Shown piece after piece: positions 49,701 to 58,438 of a DNA stretch of 64,000 bases. A program made the position numbers and the translations under genes. Where the stretch lies: contig NZ_CP059571.1 in the NCBI RefSeq assembly GCF_014055025.1, positions 806,001 to 870,000 on the forward strand. Reading direction: 5' to 3'. The stretch's first letter is position 1, and each line of letters begins with the position of its first letter. Under the pieces are notes generated by a model. It saw only the letters and a program-made list of their open reading frames with translations. It was not told where the DNA came from and searched no databases. The stretch comes from Neisseria bacilliformis. GTDB lineage: Bacteria; Pseudomonadota; Gammaproteobacteria; Burkholderiales; Neisseriaceae.

Positions 49701-49975
49701 TGGAACGGCTTTATCGACTCGGCCAAAGGCCACTTCCAAACGCCGGACAGACAAAATGCCCTTGCAATCGAACTGGACGCGTCCCGAAACGCAGATCTCA
49801 CCTGGGCGGCCGTCGCCACCATTGATGCCTACCTGCGCTACCGCATCAGCAAAAACCTCACCGCCGAAATCGTCGGCACCAACCTCACCGACCGCTACTA
49901 CATGGATCCGTTCAGCCGCTCCTACATGCCCGCCCCGGGCGAACTTTCAGGATTGGCATTACCGGCAAATGGTAA
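46786..49975 (+). pseudogene. TonB-dependent outer-membrane receptor, four frameshifts
   Basis: A receptor of about 1060 codons. It has a signal peptide, a TonB box (LDTVVVRGG), a plug (NTVSDLFGGMTGVYGG; VYVEKGPS), a long barrel, and a C-terminus TFRIGITGKW ending on the aromatic Trp typical of outer-membrane barrels (TAA 49973-49975). The frame shifts near 47472 (DRTAW to DPRFSGKN), near 47815 (into SLKFGIRLTN), near 48675 (into QQDFSKIS) and near 49938 (just before TFRIG). Coding-quality sequence resumes after each shift. The style is that of Neisseria Tdf or haem-type receptors; the ligand cannot be named. Recent decay or sequencing indels are both possible. Confidence 0.88.
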
Positions 49976-49983
49976 AAACGGCA

Positions 49984-50020
49984 AAAGGCCGTCTGAAAAA
50001 ATACATTTTCAGACGGCCTG
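49984..50020. terminator. DUS hairpin after the receptor pseudogene
   Basis: AGGCCGTCTGAAAAAAT / ATTTTCAGACGGCCT, 9 bp after the pseudogene stop. Confidence 0.75.
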
Positions 50021-50048
50021 TTCCTATTTCGCCCATGCCGAACCAAAC

Positions 50049-50368
50049 GTAGGGTGTGTCGCCCCAAGGCGACGCACGCGTTCTCTGCCGCTCAATGCAT
50101 CCCTGTCTTGCCTCCCAACCCGAAACCGCGTGCGTGGCTTGCGCCACACTCCCTGCCTCAATGGCAGAGGCCGTCTGAAAACTGCAAAACAGCGGAGTAG
50201 TTGTAGGTCGGATACTTGTATCCGACATCCCACGCGGCAGAATGATCCTGCGGGAAAATGTCGGATTTGAGAATCCGACCTGCAACACTGCGCTTTCAGA
50301 CGGCCTCCCGTTTCCGCCAAACCAAAAGCCGCGTGCATATCTTGCGCCGCATACCCTGCCTGAACGCC
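50049..50368. repeat. Repeat mosaic before IS copy 3
   Basis: A GTAGGGTGTGTCGCC...GACGCACGCG / CGTGCGTGGCTTGCGCC inverted element (50049-50156), a DUS, a GTAGGTCGGATACTTGTATC...GGATTTGAGAATCC inverted element (about 50204-50284), and an inverted DUS. No gene is seen. Confidence 0.7.
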
Positions 50369-50411
50369 AAAGGCCGTCTGAAAACCCGTTTTACAGGTTT
50401 TCAGACGGCCT
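50369..50411. terminator. DUS hairpin abutting IS copy 3
   Basis: AAGGCCGTCTGAAAACC / GGTTTTCAGACGGCCT; its last five bases, GGCCT (50407-50411), are the left target duplication of the IS. Confidence 0.75.
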
Positions 50412-51630
50412 GAGACCTTTGCAAAAAAGCCTTTCCCCCAACAGCCGAAACCCAAACACAGGTTTTCGGCTGTTTTCGCCCCAAATCACTCCTGATTTTA
50501 CCCAAATACCCCCTTAATCCTCCCCGGATACCTGATAATCAGGCATCCGGGCCGCCTTTTAGGCGCAAACAGGCACACTTAGCCTGTTAGCCGCTTTCAA
50601 CAGGTTCAAACACATTGCCTTCAGATGGCTTTGCGCACTCACTTTGAGCAGCCCGAAATAGGCTGCCCGGGCGTAGCGGAATTTACGGTGCAGCGTACCG
50701 AAGCTCTGTTCGACCACATAACGGGTTTTCGACAAATACCGGTTACGTTTGGTTTGCGCTTCCGTCAGCGGACGGTTGCGGTGGGCTTTGCGCATAATGC
50801 CGTCCAGCAACCGATGCTCTTCCAGATGTTGCCGGTTTTCCGCACTGTCGTAGCCTTTATCGGCATAGACGGTCGTGCCTTCGGCTATCCCTTCCAGCAA
50901 AGGCGACAGATGGTTGCACTCATGGGTATTGGCGGGGGTAATGTGCAGTTTCTCGATATAGCCTTCCTCATCGGTGCGGGTATGTTGTTTGTAACCGAGT
51001 TTGTAGAGGCCGTTTTTCTTTGTCCAACGGGCATCTTTATCTTTACTCGGTGTGGTTTGGCCGCTGACTTGTCCTTCTTCATCGACTTCTATGGCCTGAC
51101 GCTGTTTGCTGCCGGCGGTCTGAATAATGGTGGCGTCAATGACGGCGGCGGATGCCTTCTCTACTTTTAGGTTTTTCTCGGCCAGTTGGCGGTTGATCAG
51201 TTCCAGCAGTTCGGACAGGGTGTCGTCTTGCGCCAGCCAGTTGCGGTAGCGGCATAAGGTGCTGTAATCGGGGATGCTCAGTTCGTCAAAACGGCAAAAC
51301 AGGTTGAAGTCGATGCGGGTGATGAGGCTGTGTTCGAGTTCGGGATCGGAGAGGCTGTGCCATTGTCCGAGCAGGACGGCTTTGAACATGGACAGCAGGG
51401 GATAGGCGGGACGGCCGCGGTGGTCTCGGAGGTAACGGGTTCTTTGACGATTCAGGTACTGTTCGATCGGTTGCCAATCAATCACTTGATCCAGCTTTAA
51501 TAGTGGGAAGCGATCGATGTGTTTGGCAATCATGGCTTGTGCGGTTTGCTGAAAGAAGGTGCCCATGAGAAATCCCCTAAATGTCTTGGTGGGAATTTAG
51601 GGGATTTGGGGGGGATTTTGCAAAGGTCTC
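50412..51630 (-). mobile_element. IS5-family insertion sequence, copy 3 (IS1106-like), apparently intact
   Basis: 1219 bp, inverted GAGACCTTTGCAAAA ends, flanked by the 5-bp duplication GGCCT (50407-50411 and 51631-51635). The target is the inverted form of an AG-DUS, as for copy 1. Confidence 0.93.
50559..51566 (-). CDS. IS5-family transposase (intact)
   Basis: 335-residue DDE transposase: an N-terminal helix-turn-helix-like region (about 1-100, RDHRGRPAYPLLSMFKAV), then VIDATIIQT (first Asp), VYADKGYDS (second Asp) and RYVVEQSFGTLHRK (Glu). It is the only uninterrupted copy of the three, with CTGGCTGG and SIPDYST where copies 1 and 2 are altered. It could mobilise the defective copies in trans. 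Confidence 0.95.
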   Translation of the reverse strand: MGTFFQQTAQAMIAKHIDRFPLLKLDQVIDWQPIEQYLNRQRTRYLRDHRGRPAYPLLSMFKAVLLGQWHSLSDPELEHSLITRIDFNLFCRFDELSIPDYSTLCRYRNWLAQDDTLSELLELINRQLAEKNLKVEKASAAVIDATIIQTAGSKQRQAIEVDEEGQVSGQTTPSKDKDARWTKKNGLYKLGYKQHTRTDEEGYIEKLHITPANTHECNHLSPLLEGIAEGTTVYADKGYDSAENRQHLEEHRLLDGIMRKAHRNRPLTEAQTKRNRYLSKTRYVVEQSFGTLHRKFRYARAAYFGLLKVSAQSHLKAMCLNLLKAANRLSVPVCA

Positions 51631-51664
51631 GGCCTCTCTGCCTTATCCGGCGGGCACTTGGCAC

Positions 51665-52594
51665 TCAGTCGCCGATAACGTCCATGCTTTTCTCTTTAAA
51701 CTGCGTGTCCGGCACTTTGACGATTTTCGGATCGACTTTGCCGATGGCTTTCACGTCCTTGCCCGGGTAGTCGAGCTGGTGCAGGAAGTGGCGGATGCAG
51801 TTGAGGCGGGCGCGTTTTTTGTCGTCGGAGCGGATGATGGTCCAGGGCGCGTCGCCGGTGTGGGTGTGGAAGAACATGGCGTTTTTCGCCTCGGTGTAGT
51901 CGTCCCAGCGGTCGAGCGACTGGATGTCCACCGGTGAGAGTTTCCAGTGTTTCAAGGGATCGTCGCGGCGGGAGATGAAGCGGCGCAGCTGTTCTTCGCG
52001 GGAAACGGAAAACCAGAATTTGAACAGGTGCAGGCCGCTGTTGACCAGCATTCTTTCCAATTCGGGCGCCTGGCGCATAAACAGCAGATACTGCTGCGGG
52101 GTGCAGAAGCCCATCACGCGCTCCACGCCTGCGCGGTTGTACCAGGAGCGGTCGAAAAACACCATTTCGCCGGCGGTGGGCAGGTTTTGGATGTAGCGTT
52201 GGAAATACCATTGGCCGCGTTCGGTTTCGCTGGGTTTTTCCAGCGCGACCACGCGCGCGCCGCGCGGGTTCAGGTGTTCCATAAAGCGTTTGATGGTGCC
52301 GCCCTTGCCCGCCGCGTCGCGGCCTTCAAACAGGCTCACGATGCGCTGGCCGGATTCCTTCACCCAGCTTTGCACTTTCAAAAGCTCGATTTGCAGCGCG
52401 GCTTTTTCCTTTTCGTACACGCGCCGGCTCATGCGCAGGCGGTAGGGGTAGTCCTGCGGCAGCGGCGCAGTGCTGGAATCTTCGCCGGAAACTTTGCCCT
52501 GGTGTTGCAGCACTTCCTCTTCAAACACCTGCAAGCGGTCTTTGTTTTCGCCCACTTCCACCTGCTCGAAGGGTTTTAACTGACGGTCGGCCAT
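51665..52594 (-). CDS. ppk2: Polyphosphate kinase 2
   Basis: 309 residues, cytoplasmic PPK2 that exchanges phosphate between polyphosphate and nucleotides. Walker A is GRDAAGKGGT (91-100), Walker B-type FFDRSWYNR (146-154), and a lid-type RRDDPLKHWK near 212. The start is ATG 52592-52594 behind AAAGGATCAAGT, and an in-frame extension to 52675 is disregarded. Subclass (nucleoside di- versus monophosphate preference) is not assigned. It is divergent from pabBC. Confidence 0.93.
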   Translation of the reverse strand: MADRQLKPFEQVEVGENKDRLQVFEEEVLQHQGKVSGEDSSTAPLPQDYPYRLRMSRRVYEKEKAALQIELLKVQSWVKESGQRIVSLFEGRDAAGKGGTIKRFMEHLNPRGARVVALEKPSETERGQWYFQRYIQNLPTAGEMVFFDRSWYNRAGVERVMGFCTPQQYLLFMRQAPELERMLVNSGLHLFKFWFSVSREEQLRRFISRRDDPLKHWKLSPVDIQSLDRWDDYTEAKNAMFFHTHTGDAPWTIIRSDDKKRARLNCIRHFLHQLDYPGKDVKAIGKVDPKIVKVPDTQFKEKSMDVIGD

Positions 52595-52719
52595 ACTTGA
52601 TCCTTTCGTGGTTTGTTTATGGTTGTTCACGGTGGATTTTACGCGCTTTGACACAAACAAACAAACGCCCGCCACCCTTCAACCAGCTTATAATCCGCGC
52701 TTTTTCCCGTTTGACGCCC

Positions 52720-54522
52720 ATGCCCCATTTCGCCCTGCTCGATGACGCGCTGCAAGGCCGCGCCGTGCTTTTCGACAAGCTGCAATACAGCGATTTCCTG
52801 TTTTCAGACGGCCTCGACGCCTTGGACGGCCTGCTGCAAAAAGGCTGGGCGCGCGGCCTGCATGTTTTCCTCGCCGCCGACTACGTCTTCGGCCTGCCGC
52901 TGCAAAAACTGCCCTCCGAAAACGGCGGCCGCCTCGCCCTGCACTGGTTCGCCGAAAAACGCCCCGCCGATGCCGAAAGCTGGCTGGCGGCAAACGGCGG
53001 CGCAGCCCCCGCCGGCATTTCCGCGCCGCGCCCCTCCGTATCCGAAGCCGAATATCTCGCCCGCATCCGCGCCATTCAAGAAGCCATCGCACGCGGCGAC
53101 TGCTACCAAATCAATTACACCCTGCGCCTGCATCTTCAAGCCTACGGCAGCCCCGCCGCGCTCTACTGCCGCCTGCGCCAACCCGTGCCCTATGCCGCGC
53201 TCTGCCGCCTGCCCGATATGCGCGGCGAAGAAACGTGGACATTGTGTTTTTCGCCCGAACTCTTTTTAAACATTCGTTCAGACGGCCTCATCAGCACCGA
53301 GCCGATGAAAGGCACAGCCCCGATTTTGGGCGACGGCGGCGACGAAAACCGCGCCCGCGCCCTGCAGGCCGACCCGAAAAACCGCGCCGAAAACGTGATG
53401 ATTGTCGATCTGCTGCGCAACGACTTGGGTAAAACCGCCGAAACCGGTAGCGTGCGCGTGCCCGAGCCGTTTAAAGTGTCGCGCTTCGGCAGCGTGTGGC
53501 AGATGACCAGCCGCATTGAAGCGCAGGCCAAACGCGGCACGACTGCCGCCGACATTTTCCGCGCCGCCTTCCCCTGCGGCAGCATTACCGGCGCACCCAA
53601 GCGCAAAAGCATGGAAATCATCGACAGCCTCGAAACCGAGCCGCGCGGCCTGTACACCGGCAGCATCGGCTTTCTCAATCCCTGCGCGGGCGGACTCGGC
53701 TTTGAAGGCGTGTTCAACGTTGTTATCCGCACTTTGACGCTGACCCCCGCGCTTTCAGACGACCTTTGGCACGGCGTTTACGGTGTCGGCTCGGGCATCG
53801 TTACCGACAGCGACCCGCAGGCCGAATGGCTCGAATGCGGCTGGAAAGCCCGTTTTCTCAACGAGTTGCGCCCCGATTTTGCCGTGTTTGAAACCCTGCG
53901 CGTGGAAAACCGGCAATGCGCTTTATTGGAAAGACACTTAGGCCGTCTGAAAACCGCCGCCGAATCGCTCAACCTGCCGCTGCCGCAGGATGGCGAAACG
54001 CAAATCCGCGAATGCCTCGCCGCGCTGCCCGACACGCCGCTGCGCGTGAAAATCATGCTGGATGCAGACGGCCTCACCTTCGCACACGCCCCGCTCGCCG
54101 AACTGGCCGCGCCGCAAAGCGCGATGGTCTCGCCCGTTGTTCTGCCGCGCCGCGATTGGCTGCGCCGTTTCAAAACCAGCCGCCGCGCCGTGTTTGACGA
54201 GGGTTGGCGGGCGGCGGAACGGCAGGGTGCGTTCGACAGCCTGTTTTTCAATTCAGACGGCCTTTTGCTCGAAGGCGGCCGCAGCAATGTGTTCGTCAAA
54301 CATCGCGGCCGCTGGCTTACGCCCGCTTTGGATTCGGACATCTTAAACGGCGTGATGCGGCAGGAAATTCTGGCAAACCCGCTGCCGTATCTCGGCGCGG
54401 ACGCGGTAACGGAAGCGCACATCAGCCGCGAAATGTTGGGCGAGGCCGAAGAAATCCGTTTGAGCAACGCCCTGCGCGGCGTGTTCGCCGTGCGTTTGCA
54501 GCAGGGCAAAGAGGCCGTCTGA
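52720..54522 (+). CDS. pabB: Aminodeoxychorismate synthase component I fused to aminodeoxychorismate lyase
   Basis: 600 residues. The chorismate-binding PabB part (about 1-375) contains GDCYQINYTLRL, PMKGTAPI, DLLRNDLGK and GSITGAPKRKSM (287-298). A class IV aminotransferase-fold PabC part (about 386-600) begins FAVFETLRVEN and holds EGGRSNVFV. Together they turn chorismate into 4-aminobenzoate for folate synthesis; the glutaminase PabA is not in the window. Four perfect DUS cores are in frame (52803, 53277, 53942, 54252) and a fifth supplies the stop codon (GAG GCC GTC TGA). Confidence 0.94.
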   Translation: MPHFALLDDALQGRAVLFDKLQYSDFLFSDGLDALDGLLQKGWARGLHVFLAADYVFGLPLQKLPSENGGRLALHWFAEKRPADAESWLAANGGAAPAGISAPRPSVSEAEYLARIRAIQEAIARGDCYQINYTLRLHLQAYGSPAALYCRLRQPVPYAALCRLPDMRGEETWTLCFSPELFLNIRSDGLISTEPMKGTAPILGDGGDENRARALQADPKNRAENVMIVDLLRNDLGKTAETGSVRVPEPFKVSRFGSVWQMTSRIEAQAKRGTTAADIFRAAFPCGSITGAPKRKSMEIIDSLETEPRGLYTGSIGFLNPCAGGLGFEGVFNVVIRTLTLTPALSDDLWHGVYGVGSGIVTDSDPQAEWLECGWKARFLNELRPDFAVFETLRVENRQCALLERHLGRLKTAAESLNLPLPQDGETQIRECLAALPDTPLRVKIMLDADGLTFAHAPLAELAAPQSAMVSPVVLPRRDWLRRFKTSRRAVFDEGWRAAERQGAFDSLFFNSDGLLLEGGRSNVFVKHRGRWLTPALDSDILNGVMRQEILANPLPYLGADAVTEAHISREMLGEAEEIRLSNALRGVFAVRLQQGKEAV

Positions 54523-54862
54523 AAAACCAAGGCAGGTTGGATCGAGACCCAACACCCGCGCAAGCTGAAACCTTTGCAAAACCCTGACAGCAGCCCGCAA
54601 ATCAAAATGCCGTCATTCCCGCGCAGGCGGGAATCTTGGTTGGGACTCAACAATTCTATTGAAAAACAAAATATTGCTTGAATTCCGGCAAGATTCCCGC
54701 CTGCGCGGGAATGACGGCATGTTCCGTGATTCCGGGTTTTGCAGAGGTTTCAATCTGCCAATGTTGGGTTTGCAATCCAAGCTACCCGCTGCGGCGCAGA
54801 ACCGCGTGCGCCGCCTCGGGGCGGCACACCCTGCGGCAGGTTTGGCACAGACGGTGTGGCAG
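54523..54862. repeat. dRS3-flanked repeat mosaic
   Basis: Palindromic remnant (GTTGGATCGAGACCCAAC, about 54536), then perfect dRS3 copies, ATTCCC-N8-GGGAAT, at 54615-54634 and 54693-54712 around a 58-bp spacer that differs from those near the SPFH gene. No gene is seen. Confidence 0.8.
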
Positions 54863-54906
54863 AGAGGCCGTCTGAAAACGCATTACACGGTTTTCAGACG
54901 GCCTCT
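54863..54906. terminator. DUS hairpin terminator of nadE
   Basis: AGAGGCCGTCTGAAAAC / GTTTTCAGACGGCCTCT, 8 bp past the minus-strand nadE stop. Confidence 0.8.
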
Positions 54907-54914
54907 TATTCGGT

Positions 54915-55709
54915 TCACGCCAGCATCTGCGGCGGGATTCTGCACACGGGCACGGGTTGGATTTTGTGTTGGGCGGCGCGGTTGAGGCGGGTGTAGATGT
55001 CGAACACTTCCTGCTCGCGGCCGGTGAAGTCGCTGCGGGTTTTGCCCGCTGCGGCGGCGGCCATGGCGCGTTCGAGTTCGGGGTAGGACGCGCCCATCTG
55101 TGCTTCGTCGGTGCGCTCGGTGTCCCACAGGCCGTCGGTGGGCACGGCCTCGCGGATGGCGGGGAGGATGTCGAGGTGCTCGGCCAGCGCGTACACCTGG
55201 GTTTTGGTGAGGTCGGCAATCGGGCTGAGATCGACGCCGCCGTCGCCGTATTTGGTGAAAAAGCCCACGCCGAAGTCTTCGATTTTGTTGCCGGTGCCGG
55301 CCACGAGCAGGCCGTTTATCTGGGCGTAGTAATACAGGGTGAGCATGCGCAGGCGCGAGCGGCTGTTGGCCAGGGCGAGCTGTTTGGCGGGGTAGTCGGC
55401 CTCGCTGACGTTTACCGTGTCGGCGAACAGGTTGAAAACGGGGGTGAGGTCGGCGCGCAGGCTTCTGACGTTGGCGAACGCGCCCGTCAGGCGGGCGATG
55501 TGCTGCTGCGCGCGGCTGACCTGGTCGGCCTGCTGGCGGATGGGCATTTCCAGCAGCAGCACGTCCAGCCCGCTGCGTGCGGCCAGCGCGGAGACGACGG
55601 CGGAATCGACGCCGCCGGAGACGCCGACGGCAAATCCTCGGGCGCGGGCGGCGGCGGCATAGTCGCGCAGCCATTGCACGATGTGCGCGCTTACGGCTTG
55701 TGTGTCCAT
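54915..55709 (-). CDS. nadE: Ammonia-dependent NAD synthetase
   Basis: 264 residues, last step of NAD synthesis (amidation of deamido-NAD). The ATP-pyrophosphatase loop SGGVDS is at 31-36; GTGNKIEDFGVGFFTKYGDGGVDLSPIADL is the substrate region in which G-T-G-N-K and the D-F-x-V-G-F block are typical. No N-terminal glutaminase domain exists, so free ammonia is the donor. NAD kinase is also encoded in the window (59814). Confidence 0.96.
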   Translation of the reverse strand: MDTQAVSAHIVQWLRDYAAAARARGFAVGVSGGVDSAVVSALAARSGLDVLLLEMPIRQQADQVSRAQQHIARLTGAFANVRSLRADLTPVFNLFADTVNVSEADYPAKQLALANSRSRLRMLTLYYYAQINGLLVAGTGNKIEDFGVGFFTKYGDGGVDLSPIADLTKTQVYALAEHLDILPAIREAVPTDGLWDTERTDEAQMGASYPELERAMAAAAAGKTRSDFTGREQEVFDIYTRLNRAAQHKIQPVPVCRIPPQMLA

Positions 55710-55845
55710 AAAAACAATCCTTTCCTGACAAAAAACCGCCGCACTATAACGCCCGAGGCTGCCGTTTACAATCGGGCGTTTTCAGACGGCCTGCCGCTTC
55801 TGCTAGAATCCGCGCTTTCGTTTTCCGCCGCACACGGGGCGCATC

Positions 55846-56772
55846 ATGCAGGACGTGTTCAACATTACCGCACCGGTTTTTCTGATTATCGCGCTGGGCT
55901 ACGGCGCGGTGCGTTCGGGCGCGTTCTGCTTCGAGGAATTGCGCGGCGCGGCGAAATTCGTGCTGAAAACCGGCCTGCCCGCGCTGGTGTTTTTCGCCAT
56001 TGCGGGCAAACCCTTTCGCGAGGTGTTCGACGCGGTGTATCTGGCGGGCTACGGCCTGGCGACCTTCTGCGCCTTCTCCGCCGGCTGGCTCCTGATGCGC
56101 CTGCGCACGGGCGACGGGGTGCAGGCGGCCTTGGGCGGCTTTGCCGTGTCCTTCTCCAACACGGGCTTTATCGGCTACCCGATTCTCACCATGGCGGTGG
56201 GCGAGGCGGCGGGCAAATATTTCGCCATGAACGTGCTGGTGGAAAATATGTTTCTGATTCCGCTGTTTTTCCTTCTGGCCGACTCGGCCGGCGGGGGCGG
56301 GGAAAAAGGCCGTCTGAAAACCGCGCTGCCGGTTGTCGCCAATCTGTTGAAAAACCCGATTATGCTGGCGCAGTTTGCCGCGCTGCCCTTCGCGCTGGGC
56401 TGGCTGCCGCTGCCCGCCGCGCTGCTGAAAACCGCCTCGGTGCTCGCTTCTGGCTCGGCTCCGGTTGCCCTGTTTGTCATCGGCGGCAGCCTGGTCGGCC
56501 TCAAACTCGGCGGCCGGCTGGGCGAAATCCTGCTGCTCACGGCGATGAAACTCGTCCTGTTCCCGCTGCTGACGCTGCTGTTTCTCGCGCTTTTGGGCGC
56601 GGGGCGCGACATGCTGTTTGCCGGCGCGCTGCTCTCCTGCGTGCCGATGGCGAGCATGGTGGCCATCATCCACACGCAATACGGCCACGAGCAGCGCGGC
56701 GCGGCGGTGATGCTGTTGACCACCGTTTTGTCGTTTGCCGGCATCTCGCTGGTACTGCTGTTCGGCCGTTAG
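55846..56772 (+). CDS. AEC-family (auxin efflux carrier-like) transporter
   Basis: 308 residues, about ten membrane segments in two five-helix halves, inner membrane. The AEC pattern is visible (FNITAPVFLIIALGYGAVR; FSNTGFIGYPILTMAVGE; CVPMASMVAIIHTQYG). Bacterial members export or import organic acids such as malate; the substrate here is unknown. A DUS is in frame at about 56308 (GRLKTALP). It is divergent from nadE. Confidence 0.88.
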   Translation: MQDVFNITAPVFLIIALGYGAVRSGAFCFEELRGAAKFVLKTGLPALVFFAIAGKPFREVFDAVYLAGYGLATFCAFSAGWLLMRLRTGDGVQAALGGFAVSFSNTGFIGYPILTMAVGEAAGKYFAMNVLVENMFLIPLFFLLADSAGGGGEKGRLKTALPVVANLLKNPIMLAQFAALPFALGWLPLPAALLKTASVLASGSAPVALFVIGGSLVGLKLGGRLGEILLLTAMKLVLFPLLTLLFLALLGAGRDMLFAGALLSCVPMASMVAIIHTQYGHEQRGAAVMLLTTVLSFAGISLVLLFGR

Positions 56773-56802
56773 CCGTCAAATAATGGAAACACAAGGAAAA
56801 AC

Positions 56803-57216
56803 ATGAAACACCCGCTTCCCGAAGAAATCCGCCTGCGCCCCGACCGCGCCGCCCTCGCCCTGGTTTACGGCGGGCAAACCAAAGAATTGAGTGCCGAATA
56901 CCTGCGCGTCTATTCCCCCAGCGCAGAAGTGCGCGGCCACGCCCCGGGGCAGGAAGTGTTGCAGGCGGGCAAGCTGGGCACCACCATCACCGACCTCGAC
57001 CCCGTCGGCAACTACGCGCTGAAAATCGTCTTTTCAGACGGCCACGACAGCGGCCTCTACGACTGGGACTATCTGTATAAACTGGCACACGAATACGCTA
57101 CAATGTGGCGCGACTACCTCGCCCGCCTCAAAGCCGCCGGCGCCTCGCGCACACCGTCGGAAACTGCGGCCGCACCAAAAAAGAAAAGCGGCTGCGGCGG
57201 CTGCGGCGGGCATTGA
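56803..57216 (+). CDS. DUF971 family protein with Cys/His C-terminal tail
   Basis: 137 residues. The DUF971 (gamma-butyrobetaine hydroxylase N-terminal-like) fold covers about 8-100: LRLRP-type start, EYLRVYSPSAEVRGH, and FSDGHDSGLYDWDYLY. The tail, KKKSGCGGCGGH, offers two Cys and one His. In many Betaproteobacteria a DUF971 gene precedes ubiE, as here (39 bp gap), but the role is unsettled. A DUS core is in frame at FSDGH. Confidence 0.85.
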   Translation: MKHPLPEEIRLRPDRAALALVYGGQTKELSAEYLRVYSPSAEVRGHAPGQEVLQAGKLGTTITDLDPVGNYALKIVFSDGHDSGLYDWDYLYKLAHEYATMWRDYLARLKAAGASRTPSETAAAPKKKSGCGGCGGH

Positions 57217-57255
57217 AGGCCGTCTGAAACCCCTGTTACAGAAAGAAAAACACCC

Positions 57256-57993
57256 ATGAGCGAGCAAAAAACCCACTTCGGTTTCTCCACCGTCAACGAA
57301 AGCGAAAAAGCCGGCAAAGTGGCCGAAGTGTTCCACTCCGTCGCCAAAAACTACGACATCATGAACGACGTGATGTCCGGCGGCCTGCACCGCGTGTGGA
57401 AACACTTCACCATCCAAACCGCGCGCTTGAAAAAGGGCGACAAAGTGCTCGACATCGCCGGCGGCACGGGCGACCTCTCGCGCGGCTGGGCAAAACGCGT
57501 GGGCAAAGAAGGCGAAGTGTGGCTCACCGACATCAACTCCTCCATGCTCACCGTCGGCCGCGACCGCCTGCTCAACGAAGGGCTGATCCTGCCCGTTTCG
57601 CTGGCCGACGCGGAAAAGCTGCCGTTTCCCGACAATTACTTCAACCTCGTGTCCGTCGCCTTCGGCCTGCGCAACATGACCCACAAAGATGCCGCGCTCA
57701 AAGAAATGTACCGCGTGCTGAAACCAGGCGGCACGCTGCTGGTATTGGAATTTTCCAAAGTCTACAAACCGCTCGAAGGCGCGTACGACCTCTATTCCTT
57801 CAAACTGCTGCCGCTGATGGGCAAACTGATCGCCAAAGACGCCGACAGCTATCAGTATCTGGCCGAGTCCATCCGCATGCACCCCGACCAGGAAACCCTG
57901 AAACAGATGATGCTCGACGCGGGCTTCGACAGCGTGGACTACCACAACCTGAGTGCAGGCATCGTCGCCCTGCACAAAGGCGTGAAATTCTGA
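57256..57993 (+). CDS. ubiE: Ubiquinone/menaquinone C-methyltransferase
   Basis: 245 residues. SAM-dependent C-methylation of demethoxy-ubiquinol and demethylmenaquinol precursors. Motif [13 protein letters not shown] is at 64-75, the N-terminal [18 protein letters not shown] block and the RNMTHKD and LVLEFSK segments are UbiE signatures. AGAAAGAAAAACACCC precedes the ATG. It is probably co-transcribed with the DUF971 gene. Confidence 0.97.
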   Translation: MSEQKTHFGFSTVNESEKAGKVAEVFHSVAKNYDIMNDVMSGGLHRVWKHFTIQTARLKKGDKVLDIAGGTGDLSRGWAKRVGKEGEVWLTDINSSMLTVGRDRLLNEGLILPVSLADAEKLPFPDNYFNLVSVAFGLRNMTHKDAALKEMYRVLKPGGTLLVLEFSKVYKPLEGAYDLYSFKLLPLMGKLIAKDADSYQYLAESIRMHPDQETLKQMMLDAGFDSVDYHNLSAGIVALHKGVKF

Positions 57994-58023
57994 GCCTGTG
58001 CCGGTGTGTGCGTACAAAGGTTT

Positions 58024-58058
58024 GAGGCCGTCTGAAAACTGTTTTTCAGACGGCCTTT
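58024..58058. terminator. DUS hairpin terminator of ubiE
   Basis: GAGGCCGTCTGAAAA-CTG-TTTTTCAGACGGCC followed by TTT, 31 bp after ubiE. Confidence 0.8.
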
Positions 58059-58382
58059 GGCGTTAAAAACTGCGTGCGCGATTTGGGGTTTGGCGGGGTA
58101 GGGCACGGATGGTGATGCGTCAGAGAACGCGTGCGTCGCCTAGGGGCGACACACCCTACGGCAGGTTTGGCACGGGCTGGTGTGGCAAAGAGGCCGTCTG
58201 AAAACGCATTACACAATTTTCAGCAAAGGTAGGTTGGGTCGAGACCCGACAACCCGCGCAACCCGCCAATGTCGGGTTTGCAACCCAGCCTGCCCGCTGC
58301 CGTATAGGTAGGGTGTGTGGCGCAGCCACGCACGCGGTCTTTGGGGTTCGCGCATGTGCCGCGTCGGGCGGATAAAGAACGG
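58059..58382. repeat. Repeat mosaic between ubiE and the zinc-ribbon gene
   Basis: CGTGCGTCGCC...GACACACCCTAC unit (about 58127-58160), a DUS, a GTAGGTTGGGTCGAGACCC...GGGTTTGCAACCCAGCC inverted unit (58229-58293), and a GTAGGGTGTGTGGCGCAGCC unit (58308-58340). No gene is seen. Confidence 0.7.
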
Positions 58383-58416
58383 AAGGCCGTCTGAAAAATA
58401 TTTTTCAGACGGCCTC
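58383..58416. terminator. Perfect DUS hairpin terminator
   Basis: AAGGCCGTCTGAAAAAT / ATTTTTCAGACGGCCTC with almost no loop, 23 bp past the stop of the minus-strand zinc-ribbon gene. Confidence 0.8.
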
Positions 58417-58438
58417 TTGCTTTATTGCGGCGGCGCGG

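Noticed and set aside
47472-49938. Programmed frameshifting in the TonB-dependent receptor
   Set aside because: Four shifts at sites without a common slippery sequence are better explained by decay or sequencing indels.
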